From Malus domestica (taxonomy: Eukaryota > Streptophyta > Magnoliopsida > Rosales > Rosaceae): a stretch of 64,000 nucleotides of DNA. Under the pieces are notes generated by a model. The model did no database searches, was not told where the DNA came from, and saw nothing but the letters and a program-made list of their open reading frames with translations. The position numbers were made by a program, and so were the translations under genes. The stretch is taken from positions 29,603,001 through 29,667,000 of the forward strand of contig NC_091671.1 in NCBI RefSeq assembly GCF_042453785.1, read 5' to 3'. Shown in pieces: positions 22,573 to 33,884 of the stretch (positions within the stretch are counted from its first letter, which is position 1; every line of letters starts with the position of its first letter).

Positions 22573-23044
22573 ATGACCAATTCCGCTGGTGGTCCAAGTA
22601 AGGGGTGTGAGGGGGAAGGATCTGAGAAAAAGAAGGCAAAGATTACGCATACACATGGTAAAGGAGAAAACAATGATAGGCGCAAGCGAATCAACTTGAA
22701 TGATTTCAGGGGATCTGAGAGGAAGTCACAAGCCAAACTTGTGTATGAGATTAGGTATGTATTGTGGAACAAATGTCCTACGGCCGAGTGGGTGTCTTGG
22801 AAGAAGGTGCCAGATGATCTGAAGAAGTCTATCTAGCAATAAGTGGTAGTTAATATATTGGTAATTATTTTTGTTATATAATATATTATAATATTTAATT
22901 TTGAATTATGTTTTTACATAAGGAGTGGTATATTATTGATGAAATAGAGCTGAACCAGATGAGTTTTTGGATGATATATTCAAGAGGCGTTACCTGCAGT
23001 GGAAGTATGACGTAGCCTATTATGATGAAGCACCACTAACATAG
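22573..23044 (+). pseudogene. Small CACTA-associated gene, second copy
   Basis: ATG at 22573, about 100 bp after a TTATATAAATT promoter-like site. It holds a basic Lys-rich N-terminus and KCPTAEWVSWKKVPDDLKKS, matching the 12589-12982 gene. A TAG at about 22834 falls at the expected exon end. The second exon (about 22925-23044) keeps LQWKYDVAYYDEAP but needs a frame change. Probably a decayed copy of the same CACTA-encoded protein. Confidence 0.5.
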
Positions 23045-23299
23045 TAGTTTTTATTTTTCGATGTTATGGACAAATAAATTAGTTTTATAATTATGTATTT
23101 GTGGACAATAGCATTAAATAATTACTTAGTTTCTATTAGGAATAATAATTTAATATGTACTTTAAGTATTTATTTTCTTTCGTCTCGAAAACAGTTTCTC
23201 AAAATACTAGAATTGATAAGGTCATCAAACTTTGCAGTTAACTAGCTTTTCCAAGTAGCACATATTTTGTAGGGTTTAAGGGAAAGAAAATAAATACTT

Positions 23300-23560
23300 A
23301 ATGTTTCGTCGCGCAAGTATTTGGGCGACGAATTTTTCGTCACTCAAGGAACCTTTGCACAACGAAACAAGGTATTCGTCGCGCAAAGTGGTTCTGTAAT
23401 CGCCGATGGGAATTTAAGGCACAATATTTATTGCTCACGTTGCGCAACAATGAGTTTGTCGCGCAAGGGGTTTCTAAAACATATGGTTAGGCTTTTAACT
23501 CGTAGTAATTATTGCGGACTTTGCGTGACCTATGCTTCGTAGCGCAAAGGTCCTAGGAAT
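23300..23560. repeat. CACTA subterminal repeats, third array
   Basis: TTCGTCGCGCAA and related motifs recur, followed by promoter-like CTTTAAAAG near 23560 and the third small gene copy. The order copies that of 22000-22573. Confidence 0.75.
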
Positions 23561-23937
23561 CTTTAAAAGCACAAATTCTGTCTCCTTTTCCTCACAGTGG
23601 TTTCTTTAAATTTCTAAAGTCCCCCCCCCCTTCTTTCGTCTTTCCCAAATCCCTTATATCTCACTTTTTGTTTTAATTTTTTATACAATGGCCAATTCCG
23701 CCCTTCCTCTATCAATGGGATCCTAGGTCTAAGGATCGGGGAAAGGTAATACTAAAGTTTCAGTGGATTTAATAGTTATAATTTTTTGCTTGAAAAACAA
23801 TTGTTGATTAATTACTTAGTTCGATATTGAAATTTATATTTTTCGTAGGAAAAAAACAAAGACAACGTCGGGGCGGTCAGATTGGTGATTTCAAGGTATA
23901 TGGGAAAGAGGTGCACGCCATGCTGAAGCACAATGTT

Positions 23938-26149
23938 TGTTGTACTTTTATGCGCAAACGGAAGGAAATTCTAACAAAGTACCAATGTCAACGTCGTAGG
24001 TGAAAACTAAACAAACAATCTCAAACTAACGCAAGAGATTTACATGGTTCGGCCTAAAGCCTACGTCACGAGCGAAGCACGGCGAGAAATTTCACTAAAC
24101 AAATGGAGATTACAAAAGAGTATTTAAACTCTCACAACCCAAATCCCACAAATTACAAACCTTAAACCAAACGAGCAGAGAACACCAAAACTAACGGAGA
24201 AGATTCTCCCAAATTGCTCTCTAACTCACAAACTCACAAATTGACTCTCACTGAATTGCCACACGAATGAGCCACACAAAATACACTAACCCTAAGGTCC
24301 TATTTATAGTGCATAGGACTTAGGTTACAATAAGAATCCTAATAGGAAGTAAATACAAATCCTAATCAAATAGGTAATTAACAAAATCTCTCCACTAAGG
24401 AAGCCAACTAAGAAGTCAAAATAACCCAAATAGGACACCAAAACCAAATAGGTACCATAAACTTAATTTTTTTTGCATCATCCCAATTTTGAGCCGTAAA
24501 ACCCAACAATCTCCAGCTCGGCAAGAAATTAGCAAACTTCCAAATCAAATGCAAACTTCAAATTTGGGATACCAAAATACAACCGCAAACGTACACCACG
24601 TTCTTTCGAAATTGATCTCCACCTAGAATAAAAAAATCCAAAAGTCTTCAAACTTGAAATTTCCTCCTTCGCGTTCTCCAACAAATTCCATTACGGAAAC
24701 TAACAAATACAAAACAAAATCCAAGCAAAAGCTTGAACATACGAACAAAAAGTTCGAATTGCACTCCACCCAAAGAGATTGAGTACCAAGCTCCACTGCC
24801 TCACATAACCTTTAGAGGAGTTCAGAACAACGATCTTCTGCAATCTACTTTCCAATGACCTTCCTTATAACAATAGCTACAAGTGTTCTTTCCAAGTTTG
24901 CTCCTTTCCTTATTCCTTCCTTGAATTATCAAAGCTCCATCTTATGTGTTAGACACTTTATTCTTTAGCTCTTTAGAATTCAAAGCGACTTTAACATCTT
25001 CCAAACTAAGACTTTCTCTACCAAATAGCATGGTATCAACAAAGTGTTCATACGAAGGAGATAAAGAACACAACAAAATTATCACATAATCCTCATCACT
25101 AATTTGGTCGTCCACACTTTTCAAATCCATCATAAGTTTATTGAATTCATCAACATGCTTATGAATTGATGTACCTTCATCCATACAAAGAGTATGCAAA
25201 CTTTTCTTCAAATACAACCGTTTAGCAAGGGATTTGGTCATATACAAGCTCTCCAATTTTAGCCACAACTCCAGTGCAGATTTGATGCTACCAACTTCAC
25301 GTAAGACTTCATTCGATAAAGTCAGCAGGATTGCTCCAAGTGCCCACTTCATAACGTCTTCTTTTTCTTCATCAGTCCACGAATTCGACAAAGCCTTCAC
25401 ATCCTTTAGCATTTTTAAAAGCCCTTGTAAAACTAACAAAGCACATATCTTCAATTGCCAAATACCAAAGTCATTGCCGGCGAACTTTTCAATATCAACT
25501 TTCACCGACGACACAGAAGGCTTCATAGTGACTGCCAAGCAAAGCCCAAGCTGAAACTTGGCTCTGATACCACTTGTTGTACTTTTATGCGCAAACGGAA
25601 GGAAATTCTAACAAAGTACCAATATCAACGTCGTAGGTGAAAACTAAAACAAACAATCTCAAACTAACGCAAGAGATTTACATGGTTCGGCGTAAAGTCT
25701 ACGTCCACGAGCAAAGCACGACGAGAAATTTCACTAAACAAACAGAGATTACAAAAGAGTATTTAAACTATCACAACCCAAATCCCACAAATTACAAACC
25801 CTAAACCAAATGAGCAGAGAACCCCAAAACTAACGGAGAAGATTCTCCCAAATTGCTCTCTAACTCACAAACTCACAAATTGACTCTCACTAAATTGCCA
25901 CACGAATGAGCCACACAAAATACACTAACCCTAAGGTCCTATTTATAGTGCATAGGACTTAGGTTACAATAAAAATCCTAATAGGAAGTAAATACAAATC
26001 CTAATCAAATAGGTAATTAGCAAAATCTCTCCACCAAGGAAGCCAACTAAGAAGTCAAAATCCAAACCCAAATAGGACACCAAAACCAAATAGGTAACAC
26101 AAACTTAATTTTTTTTCATCATCTTAATTTTGAGCCATAAAACCCAACA
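23938..26149 (-). mobile_element. Gag-only copia-type LTR element (TR-GAG type)
   Basis: LTRs at 23938-24508 (571 bp) and 25575-26149 (575 bp) start TGTTGTACTTTTATGCGC on the plus strand and end CCCAACA. ATGTT is duplicated at 23933-23937 and 26150-26154. The primer-binding site TGGTATCAGAGC (minus strand, about 25560-25572) adjoins the right LTR, so transcription runs leftward. The interior of about 1.07 kb holds only gag. The LTRs are very similar, so insertion is fairly recent. Movement would need an autonomous copia partner. Confidence 0.9.
24840..25526 (-). pseudogene. Copia-type Gag with one nonsense codon
   Basis: From ATG at 25526 the frame shows the copia gag (UBN2-type) pattern: [17 protein letters not shown], then [20 protein letters not shown] and the [14 protein letters not shown] block. 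A TAA at 24944-24942 ends it after 194 residues. The same frame continues past the stop to a CCHC zinc knuckle, CSYCYKEGHWKVDC (about 24880-24840). One point change thus separates the capsid and RNA-binding parts. Confidence 0.85.
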
Positions 26150-26465
26150 ATGTTGGAGTACTAGTGCGGACTACTTGTCGTATGGAGTGGGAGTCTTGGA
26201 AACTAGGACCATAGGAGCTGAAAAAGTATTTGCGGGATGAGTTAGTAGTAAGTGTGAATTAGTAAATTAATATTTTTTTTTTGTTAAATAGCGAATGATT
26301 GATTAATAATTAATTTTGTTTTCCATAATAGGGTAATTATGTTATTGATGAAACTGATCCAAAGCTGATAAAGTTGATCAACAACATGTGCAGTGTTTTC
26401 AGGAGTGGAAGTATGATGTCGACCGACATGCAGAGTTAGAGAGAATTCTTGACATACCACTGTAG

Positions 26466-27640
26466 TAGACGTGTTATTTTATTTTGGGGTTTTTGAACAT
26501 TAGTCCTTGCAAAAGATTAAAATTTAAAAAAAAAACCTGATGCTAGATTAAATATTCAATTTAATCCCTTGAGTGTACTTTTATCAAAATTTACATTCAA
26601 TTTTTCTTATTTAATGTGTATTTTTATTTAATCTCTCCATATTAAATTTTAATTTTATTAATATGCACATATTTAATTTTTTTTAATTAGAAATGAACGT
26701 AAATGAGAAAATATTAAAAAAAAAATTGTGATACAAAAATATATAGATACATAAGTGTACAAAAATGATTGTGCCAAAATATATAAAATTGACTTTTTTG
26801 TACCAAAATATTTGTACCTACATGATTGTACCGAAATATATTATAATGAACCTAAATGTATGTACTGAAATGTATTATATTGAATTAATGTACCTAAAAG
26901 TCAATACCGAAATGTATGTACCAAAATGTACGAACCTAAATGTCAATACCGAAAATGTATGTACCTAAATATCAATACCAAAATGTATGTACCTAAATGT
27001 ATTTACCGAAATAATAATTGAATTAATGTACCTAAAAGTCAATACTCAAATGATCAAAGTGTACGTAACGAAATGCATTATATTGATCGAAATGCATTAT
27101 ATTGAATCAATGTAACTACATGTTTGTACCGATAGATATACCAAAATATTCAAATGTATTAATGTACCTAAATGAAGAACATACAAAATTGTTATCGGAA
27201 TATATATTATAAAAAATTTAGTTGCCTAAATGTAGACATTAAAATATATTATGGTGAATGAAATAAAAATTAAATGTAAATGTAATTAATACATTAAAAT
27301 AAAAATAAAAAGATAAAATAAAACATCAAAATACAACTAATAAATGATATGATTAAATGTGCTAGGGACTAAAATTGGATTTTAATCTTACAGATGGTTA
27401 TAATCTAAAACTCATCTTTTTTAGGGATTAAAATGAAGATTTCTATTTTATTTTTTGTGGACGAATATTGATGTTTGGTTAAGTATGCAATTGTGGACGA
27501 TATTTTGAAGTATTTCGTCAAGGTTTTTAATTATGTATTTGTGGATGGTATTTTTAAGTATTTCGTTAATGTTTTAATTATGTTTTCTTTAAATATGTGG
27601 ATTTAAAAAATTAGTGACAAGAAGTAATTAAAAAATAAAA
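26466..27640. repeat. AT-rich spacer with degenerate GTACC repeats
   Basis: Between 26755 and 27190 short units like AATGTATGTACCTAAATG recur with heavy variation (TACCAAAATGTA, TACCGAAATG). The remainder is AT-rich. The paired phrases AGTCCTTGCAAAAGATTAAAA near 26505 and TAGGGACTAAAATTGGATTTT near 27362 hint at an inverted-repeat element. No gene. Confidence 0.55.
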
Positions 27641-27835
27641 TAAAGAGATTAAGCGCGACGAGGATTGCGTAGCGCAAAATGCGGAAAGCAAAGGATTGGC
27701 GCCAAAATTTTTGAAGGCATATGTTTTGGGCGACGAAGCTGGCAAGAAAAACACGGTAAATGGTGACGGATTGATGTCAAATTCTTTGCAGGAATATGTA
27801 TGCTTCGTCGCGCAAGAAGATATCATTTATGCTCA

Positions 27836-28804
27836 GAAACCTAGCAGCGAGAGAGGCAGAAACTGCAAAACAAATTGCAGACTGCCTATTTCCCTTCTCC
27901 CTCAGCTCTCACTGCCCTCTTTCTCCCTCTCTTGATTTCCTCTACCTCCATCTCCACCTCATATCATTTCCTCGATCTCTCCGGCTATATTTGGTAAGCG
28001 ATTTGAATTTTTAAATTATGTTTTTAATTGTGAAAGTAGACTAACAAAATTAATTTTATGTTATATAGGTGTTGTTTTATACAATTACCGGTGAAAAACA
28101 AATTTGGGGCTAGATATATTTTCTTCAATAATTTAATTTCTATTAATTTAAGTTATTTAATTTGTGTTTAAGAATTTATGTGATTTAATTTATTTGTAAG
28201 CAAATACTTTTGTACGTGATGTACAAAAAATGTTCATATTATACGAAGTCCATTTGAGAATTAGTTTGATTTCGCGTAGTTGGCCGGACACCTAAACGGA
28301 ATTAGACGGAACTTGGCATAATTGGGCGGGGCTGGGCGAGACTAGGAGGCGGGCATATGTGGAGAACGTCAGAATCTGGAAAAAAAAATTACAGGGTTCG
28401 CGCGATGAAGCAGACGCCTCCCTTTTTTCTCTTACTCTAACCTACGTTTTCCCTCCATTTTCTCTTTAAGATGGTTTCATTATCTTCTCTTTTCCTTCTT
28501 TTACATCATCTCCTCTTCTGACTCACTTTTCACACAAAAAAAATGCATCTTTTGACTCTTTTTAATTTTTATTTTTGTAGGTAATATTTTATGAATCTTT
28601 CTTTTTTTAGACCACACCATTCACCTTACATATATATTCTTCTTTTCAAAGTTATATATTATATATTTTATGAATATTTTATGAATCTTTCTTTTTATTT
28701 TATGTTTATTTATATATTATATAATAAATTTAATTTAACTATATAGTAGATTTACTTAAATTTTCCTAATCCACCTAAGCGCTACGTCCCAACTCACTGC
28801 CCGA
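27836..28804. other. Spacer without supported genes
   Basis: A pyrimidine-rich leader-like stretch (27890-27990), AT-rich sequence, and another isolated CGCGCGATGAAG motif near 28396 suggest more CACTA debris. Nothing codes. Confidence 0.45.
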
Positions 28805-29433
28805 TTAACAATTGGCATCTTTTAGAACCTTGATATTTACGAAAAGATGTGGATTCCAATTTGCAATCTTCATCTGAGTGGAACAACTTTCAATGGCTGA
28901 AGCAAATATATCCTCATTATCAACGACTGCCACATTATTATCACTTTCGTCAGAAGAAGAATTGAGCATCAGTTGAAACAATTGTTGTTTCAAGCTCTCA
29001 TCAATATTAAGATTATTAATTTTTTTTCTTTCATAGTACACTCAGTTATGTAATGTCCTATTTTTCCGCACTTGTAGCAAACCATTGGTTTCTCTTTGCT
29101 ACTGCTTCTTTTTCTTTTAGAATGAATATTTTCTTTCTAAAAGTCTCATAAGGCTTTTTTGGACGACGATTATCATCATCATCCCCTCTCGTATAATGTT
29201 TTTTGTCCTTTTTGTAAGGCTTTCTTGCAGATGATTTGCAATAGGTTCAAAACCAAATTGATCGACAAAATGACGTACTTCTTTCTTTCTCTTAAGTTTC
29301 AGGCAGATGGGTCATGGGCCCACTCCAATAACATCGATATTGTCTCTACTTGGCCACCTGCTCAATCCATCAGGTGTGGAGTTTTAATACAAAAGGTTTC
29401 AGTTTTAGTTAAAGTAAGGTAATTCTATTTAAA

Positions 29434-29764
29434 GGGCTTGTTCTCAAGCCTTCTGGCCGATGTGGGACAGAGGAATTCTAACACTCTCCCGCACTTGAGA
29501 CCCCATTTTATGGGTCACACGTGAAGTTCCACACATCGGCAACCACGTGGAGCCAAGCCGGGGCTCACCCGTTCATGCGGGGCCAATGGGGACCCGCCCA
29601 TTCATGTGGCATCTCTTAGCCTACGTGGAGCCAAGTCGGGGCTCACCCATTCACATTGGGCCAAAGGGGACCCATCCATTCATGTGGCAGTACGACCTCA
29701 TCCCCTGGCTCTGATACCATCTTAAGCCTTATGGCCGATGTGGGACAAAGGAATTCTAACACTT
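29434..29764 (-). mobile_element. Very small TRIM-like LTR element
   Basis: On the minus strand a 40-bp block TGTTAGAATTCC(T)TTGTCCCACA begins at 29764 and again at about 29483. TGGTATCAGAGCC follows the first copy, and GTGCGGGAGAG precedes the second. That is the order LTR, primer site, short interior, purine tract, LTR. The second LTR runs on to TTTAAATAG near 29430. The element sits inside the viral remnant. Confidence 0.6.
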
Positions 29765-31270
29765 TCCTAAGGCTGTTTGCTTTTTAAGCTGTCATTTAAG
29801 CTTCATGTCATTACATAGTGCTAATTCTCTAACACAGATTTCACTGGCTAATTCACCTTAAGTATACCTATCATAAGGTATGACACCGCCAAATTTGTTC
29901 CTCATTCTATTTCTTATCGTTTCCACACAAAGAGAGGATAATCCAGAAAGAAATTTCTATTAACAATCAAGTATAGTGAAGACTTTAGCATAAAACAAAC
30001 ATGTTTGTACCATCTGAGACAAAGTTGGACATTTAAGATTCATTAAAAGCTCTCTAGATCAGTCTTGTTGGAGTTAAGTAGTTTTAACGAAATGAAGAGT
30101 AATGCTATAGATTAGACTATTGACTGCATCTTCTTGCAGAACAGGCTCACCATTATTATCTCCAACTACGCTTGTAGCTACAATGATTTGTTCTCTAGCT
30201 TGGTTGCTAGATGGAAATTTCACCATCCTTGAAGTTGTCTTATAAACCGGGCGACTATGGCTTGAGCAATTTCTCTATTAGAGTAGCAGTTTAATTTACT
30301 GGCGAAGGGAAACATCATCATGTGTCTCACGGTATTAATGATTTGATTTTCAGTTTGCCCATCAATATTTCATTCAACTATTGCTTTTCCATCATATTTG
30401 ATGCTTTCACCCATATCATTTTCTTGCATATCAACTAATCAAAGCCAAGGATAGTAATTTTTTGTTGGGGGTGTTCTTTAAATCTTTTTCCCAAATTTTA
30501 TCATATTTAGTCCTAGTTCAGGACCCGTATTAGTAAATTGTTCTTCTAAATTTGAGAGGTTAGTTTCAGTAATCAATGAAAATTTAGAGTTCTTGTCAGA
30601 TATTCTTATAGAATTTATTCTCTTAGCTAAGGCATTTATAAAATCATTGTCATCTGTCAAAGTTTTTCCTAAACTTGTGATCTTTTAGGTGAAGAAGTTA
30701 AGTTGGTTTAAACATGGCTGGACTGGGCTTGTTATTTGTGTTCTTACTGTTAGAAGCCTTTCCAACTTGATGGCCTAGGTTCCCAAATTGTTGCATTTAT
30801 TAAACCGTTTGTTTAAAACGAATTGTCAATTTTGGATGTCTGCTTGCCTAATAAAGGAATAGGTTGGTATAATTATTTTGTTGTAGAACAGCAGAAACTC
30901 CATTAAATAGGGAAGTGATAGTAGCTTAACTATCCTGAGCCATTTTAGGTACTTCCTTATATTGAGAGGCAAAAGTTCCTCTTTTATTCACTTGAGTACC
31001 CTTTTTTGGAGGGTGAATTAACTTTTCTGCTTTTCCCTCCTTAGTGATATAAGTTCTGAATAGATTTTCATTGACACTTATATACTCAGCATATTCAGAA
31101 AACTTCCATTTTTTGGCACACCATTCATACCAAGTAAAGAACCTTGCACTAAACTCATTTTCTTTCATGAACTGAAAATGGGCTTTCTTTAAGAAAGCTT
31201 GCTTTTCTTGATTATAAGTGTTTTCGAACCATTCTCCTTTTTTAAGTATTTTCTTCACTAAGATAGTCTA

Positions 31271-31376
31271 AAAGGTCGTACCCAGTGCACAAGGCTCCCG
31301 CTTTACGCAGGGTCTGGGAGAGGTGAAGGTCGTACCCAGTGCACAAGGCTCCCGCTTTACGCAGGGTTTGGGTTCG
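31271..31376. repeat. Duplicated short repeat of about 58 bp
   Basis: AGGTCGTACCCAGTGCACAA and the following CTCCCGCTTTACGCAGGGT occur twice in tandem, interrupting the viral remnant. The unit is a common short interspersed repeat of plants; its class was not determined. Confidence 0.75.
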
Positions 31377-32330
31377 AACTTTGTTATGACAAAGATGTTA
31401 GAATCCACAACAGACCATCACGGTTTTGGTTGTGGAGGATTTCTTAAAGGGGTAGTGGCTCCAGTGTTTCAACTTTATAAAGTGAAACTTGTACTTGCTC
31501 ACTAGTTTGCCTAAGACCTTCAAAAACAATTCTCTCATGATCTTGCTCATAAGAGTTTGATCTTGTTGTTGGCCTTCTAAATGAATTTGTTCGAGAAAGA
31601 AGGGGTCTTGGTGCGTCAGAGAATCAACGCTTAATTTAGAACCAACACTTAAACTAGCCATCCTATCATTAGAAAATTGTATTTCAATGTCTCCATCTTC
31701 GTATTGATTTACATGACTAAGTTCTCTATCTTGAATTGGTTGAGGCAGAGTTGCATTTTGCAATCTCCATCTTTCGAGTAAATTCATTCCACCTTATCAT
31801 TTTAGGTACCACTATATGGGGTTTTCCTATGTTAGCTTGGAACATAATGGTTTGTCCCTTAGTATCCAGAATTTTTTCCTTAGGTACAATGGAATTCATC
31901 ACCTTATATGAAATTCTATAGATCACAACTAAATGTTATGATCATGGTTCTAATCATACCCTTACGTAATGTTTGTGAAACAATTGAAATAGATTGGTCC
32001 TTTACTAAGAGATAACTCTAGTAATCTCAACATGGAATTAACAAAGTTTCTATGTCATTTATCTCTCCAACATAGTAGAATAGAGGTATCTAACCTTGTT
32101 TTTGTTAACGGTTTTATTGCTACTTGAATCAGACCAATATGCAAATAGTTACTTTTTCGCATATGTTGATCTAGTTGATTTTATAAAAGCAATTGAAAAT
32201 CTGCACTAACACCATTGACAGAGACCCTTTTTTCAACCATCTTAGTTGACTAGTCAAATCTAAATTCATACAATCCTTTATTGTATATATCATATACACG
32301 GACTTTAGGTATGTTTCAATTTTCAAGTCA

Positions 32331-33469
32331 TTTTTTATAAACCGTTACTTCTTCAGTATTATTTACTCTCATGGTCCTAGAGCTACCACTGTTATAAGAA
32401 CCACTACTGTCTAGGTCATGTATCGACAACACTACTGCTTAAGCCTAACAAACACCTGACCTCAGCTAAATGACGATACGGCTCACTGATATAACCTAGT
32501 TTCCTAAGGGTCATATAAAAAAACCCATTTCTCACTTCAAGTTAGTTGGTAATTATTTGGTATGAAACAAGTCTGTGACAATAAACGGCGTGAGTTGCTT
32601 TATAAGTTAACACGCATTGTAACACTTGTGTTATGTTTAAGGTTTACTACATAGGACTTAAGGTTTGTTACTAAGGACAAAGGTATCAAATAGTATTACC
32701 GACATTGAAAAATCACATTCATTTTGCACATTTTCTTTTTGACCAATTATAAATGTGTGCGTATATATACATACACTTCATTGTCTCACCTCCCATATTA
32801 TCTTATTTTAAGGTTCCATCACATTTCACGCGAATCATCGAGTGACTATACAATGACAATATTGGAATATTGGAACACCAAAATTACTACACCACCTTCT
32901 CTTCTGTCTGTCTTTTAGTCTTTGATCCAAAACGAAAACGTGGGCAATCAAACAACAACATACGTAGGACCCAGTATAGTCGCAAGGGAAGCTTGGCCGT
33001 CTATATCGTTGACTCCGCCCCTTCTCCGCCCTCACATGGATTGCGCCGGACCAATAGGAACGATGCATTGCATACATGGGAATAAGTCAAACTCACTTCT
33101 TTGACAAACAACACTTATCTCTATATTCTGTTTTCTTCTCCAAGAAAACTATCAAAATTTCAACCACCTCTGTTTATTCTTTTCCTTGGAATTTTTCTAT
33201 GAGTTTTACCATTACTTGTAGTAAATTTCAGTAGGTGTAGTGCTACTAACTATCGTTAATTATGTACTAAATTTTTTTGGCGAAGGTCAAATCAAAGCTA
33301 TATGTTAATGATGCAGTTAATTATTATTTTACGATCGCATGTTACAATTCTTTAATTAAAATCTGGAAAATCTCTACTACGTACACTTTGTTTCTCATGC
33401 AGCTTTTAACTTCTATGTATCTTTTTTTTGTTTACCTACATAATATTTTGATGAGATGATTCTAACAGA

Positions 33470-33505
<36 letters not shown>

Positions 33506-33884
33506 GAAACTGTAAAGCCACGTGGTATCTTGACGCACCACCTGACCTCACTCCTCTATTCTCTACCATACATATTATTTCATGATGTTGTTGGTACAAG
33601 ATCTCACTCATTTTCTCATGGTCTTAGTCCAAACTCTTTTAAAGCCGAGTCTGTTGCATCTCCTATGACTTCAAACTTCACTACCCCCTCTCTCTTCTTG
33701 TGCTTATTCCTTTCCCCAAACCCTTTAAATATTTATGTGGACAAAGGAGGACGACGACTTGCCTGTCCATAGCTCGCTCTTGTTATTCTTCCTACCACAG
33801 TCATCGTCTTCATCTCCAACATCGTCACTCTCAGCAGACCAAACCTATAATTAATCTAAACGTTACGTGTATACAATATCCGTC
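32331..33884 (+). promoter_or_regulatory. Upstream region of the WRKY gene
   Basis: No gene. W-box cores TTGACT (33009-33014) and AGTCAA (complement, 33085-33090) lie 800-880 bp before the ATG. A 30-bp CT microsatellite is at 33473-33503, and a TTTAAATATTTATG TATA-like segment is near 33725. W-boxes upstream of WRKY genes often mediate self- or cross-regulation; that is inference here. Confidence 0.45.
33473..33503. repeat. (CT)n microsatellite
   Basis: Uninterrupted CT dinucleotide run in the WRKY promoter. Confidence 0.95.

Larger units (their letters stand above)
23688..26465 (+). pseudogene. Small CACTA-associated gene, third copy, split by an LTR element
   Basis: Starts ATGGCCAATTCC at 23688 with an early stop (TAG near 23726). 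The exon encoding the Lys/Arg-rich part is cut at 23937 by the LTR element and resumes at 26155 with MEWESWKL-like coding. A last exon (about 26325-26462) encodes QEWKYDVDRHAELERILDIP in one frame. Stops and the 2.2-kb insertion mean it is dead. Confidence 0.5.
21986..27836. mobile_element. Second CACTA element or tandem CACTA ends, right end unclear
   Basis: The left terminus CATTAGGAGAGAAACTATCT, followed by GCGCGACGAA repeats, aligns with the ends of the 5468-15536 element. Subterminal arrays occur at 22000-22460, again at 23300-23560, and again at 27650-27830, each of the first two followed by a TATA-like site and a small gene. No right terminus or duplication could be located, so the 27836 limit is only the last repeat seen. 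A gag-only LTR element (23938-26149) is inserted. Confidence 0.55.
28805..32330 (-). pseudogene. Decayed caulimovirid-like endogenous viral element
   Basis: Read on the minus strand, a 30K-type movement-protein region lies at about 32330-31730 (visible: YLHIGLIQVAIKPLT, LSKGPIYFNCF). A linker follows (31787-31398, SHVNQYEDGDIEIQFSNDRM). Then comes a coat/Gag-like region (31258-30926 with WYEWCAKKWKFSEYAE; about 30250-29800 with RNKFGGVIPYDRY) and a CCHC knuckle, CYKCGKIGHYITEC, near 29050. Many stops, shifts and two insertions break it. No protease, reverse transcriptase or RNase H part is seen; the remnant ends near 28805. This order (movement protein, coat, knuckle) fits endogenous caulimovirids or related plant retroelements with a movement domain. 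It cannot be functional. Confidence 0.65.

Noticed and set aside
27836-28030. Right terminus of the second CACTA element
   Set aside because: The sequence after the last CGTCGCGCAAG has no TACTAGTG-like end and no TGA duplication matching the left flank.
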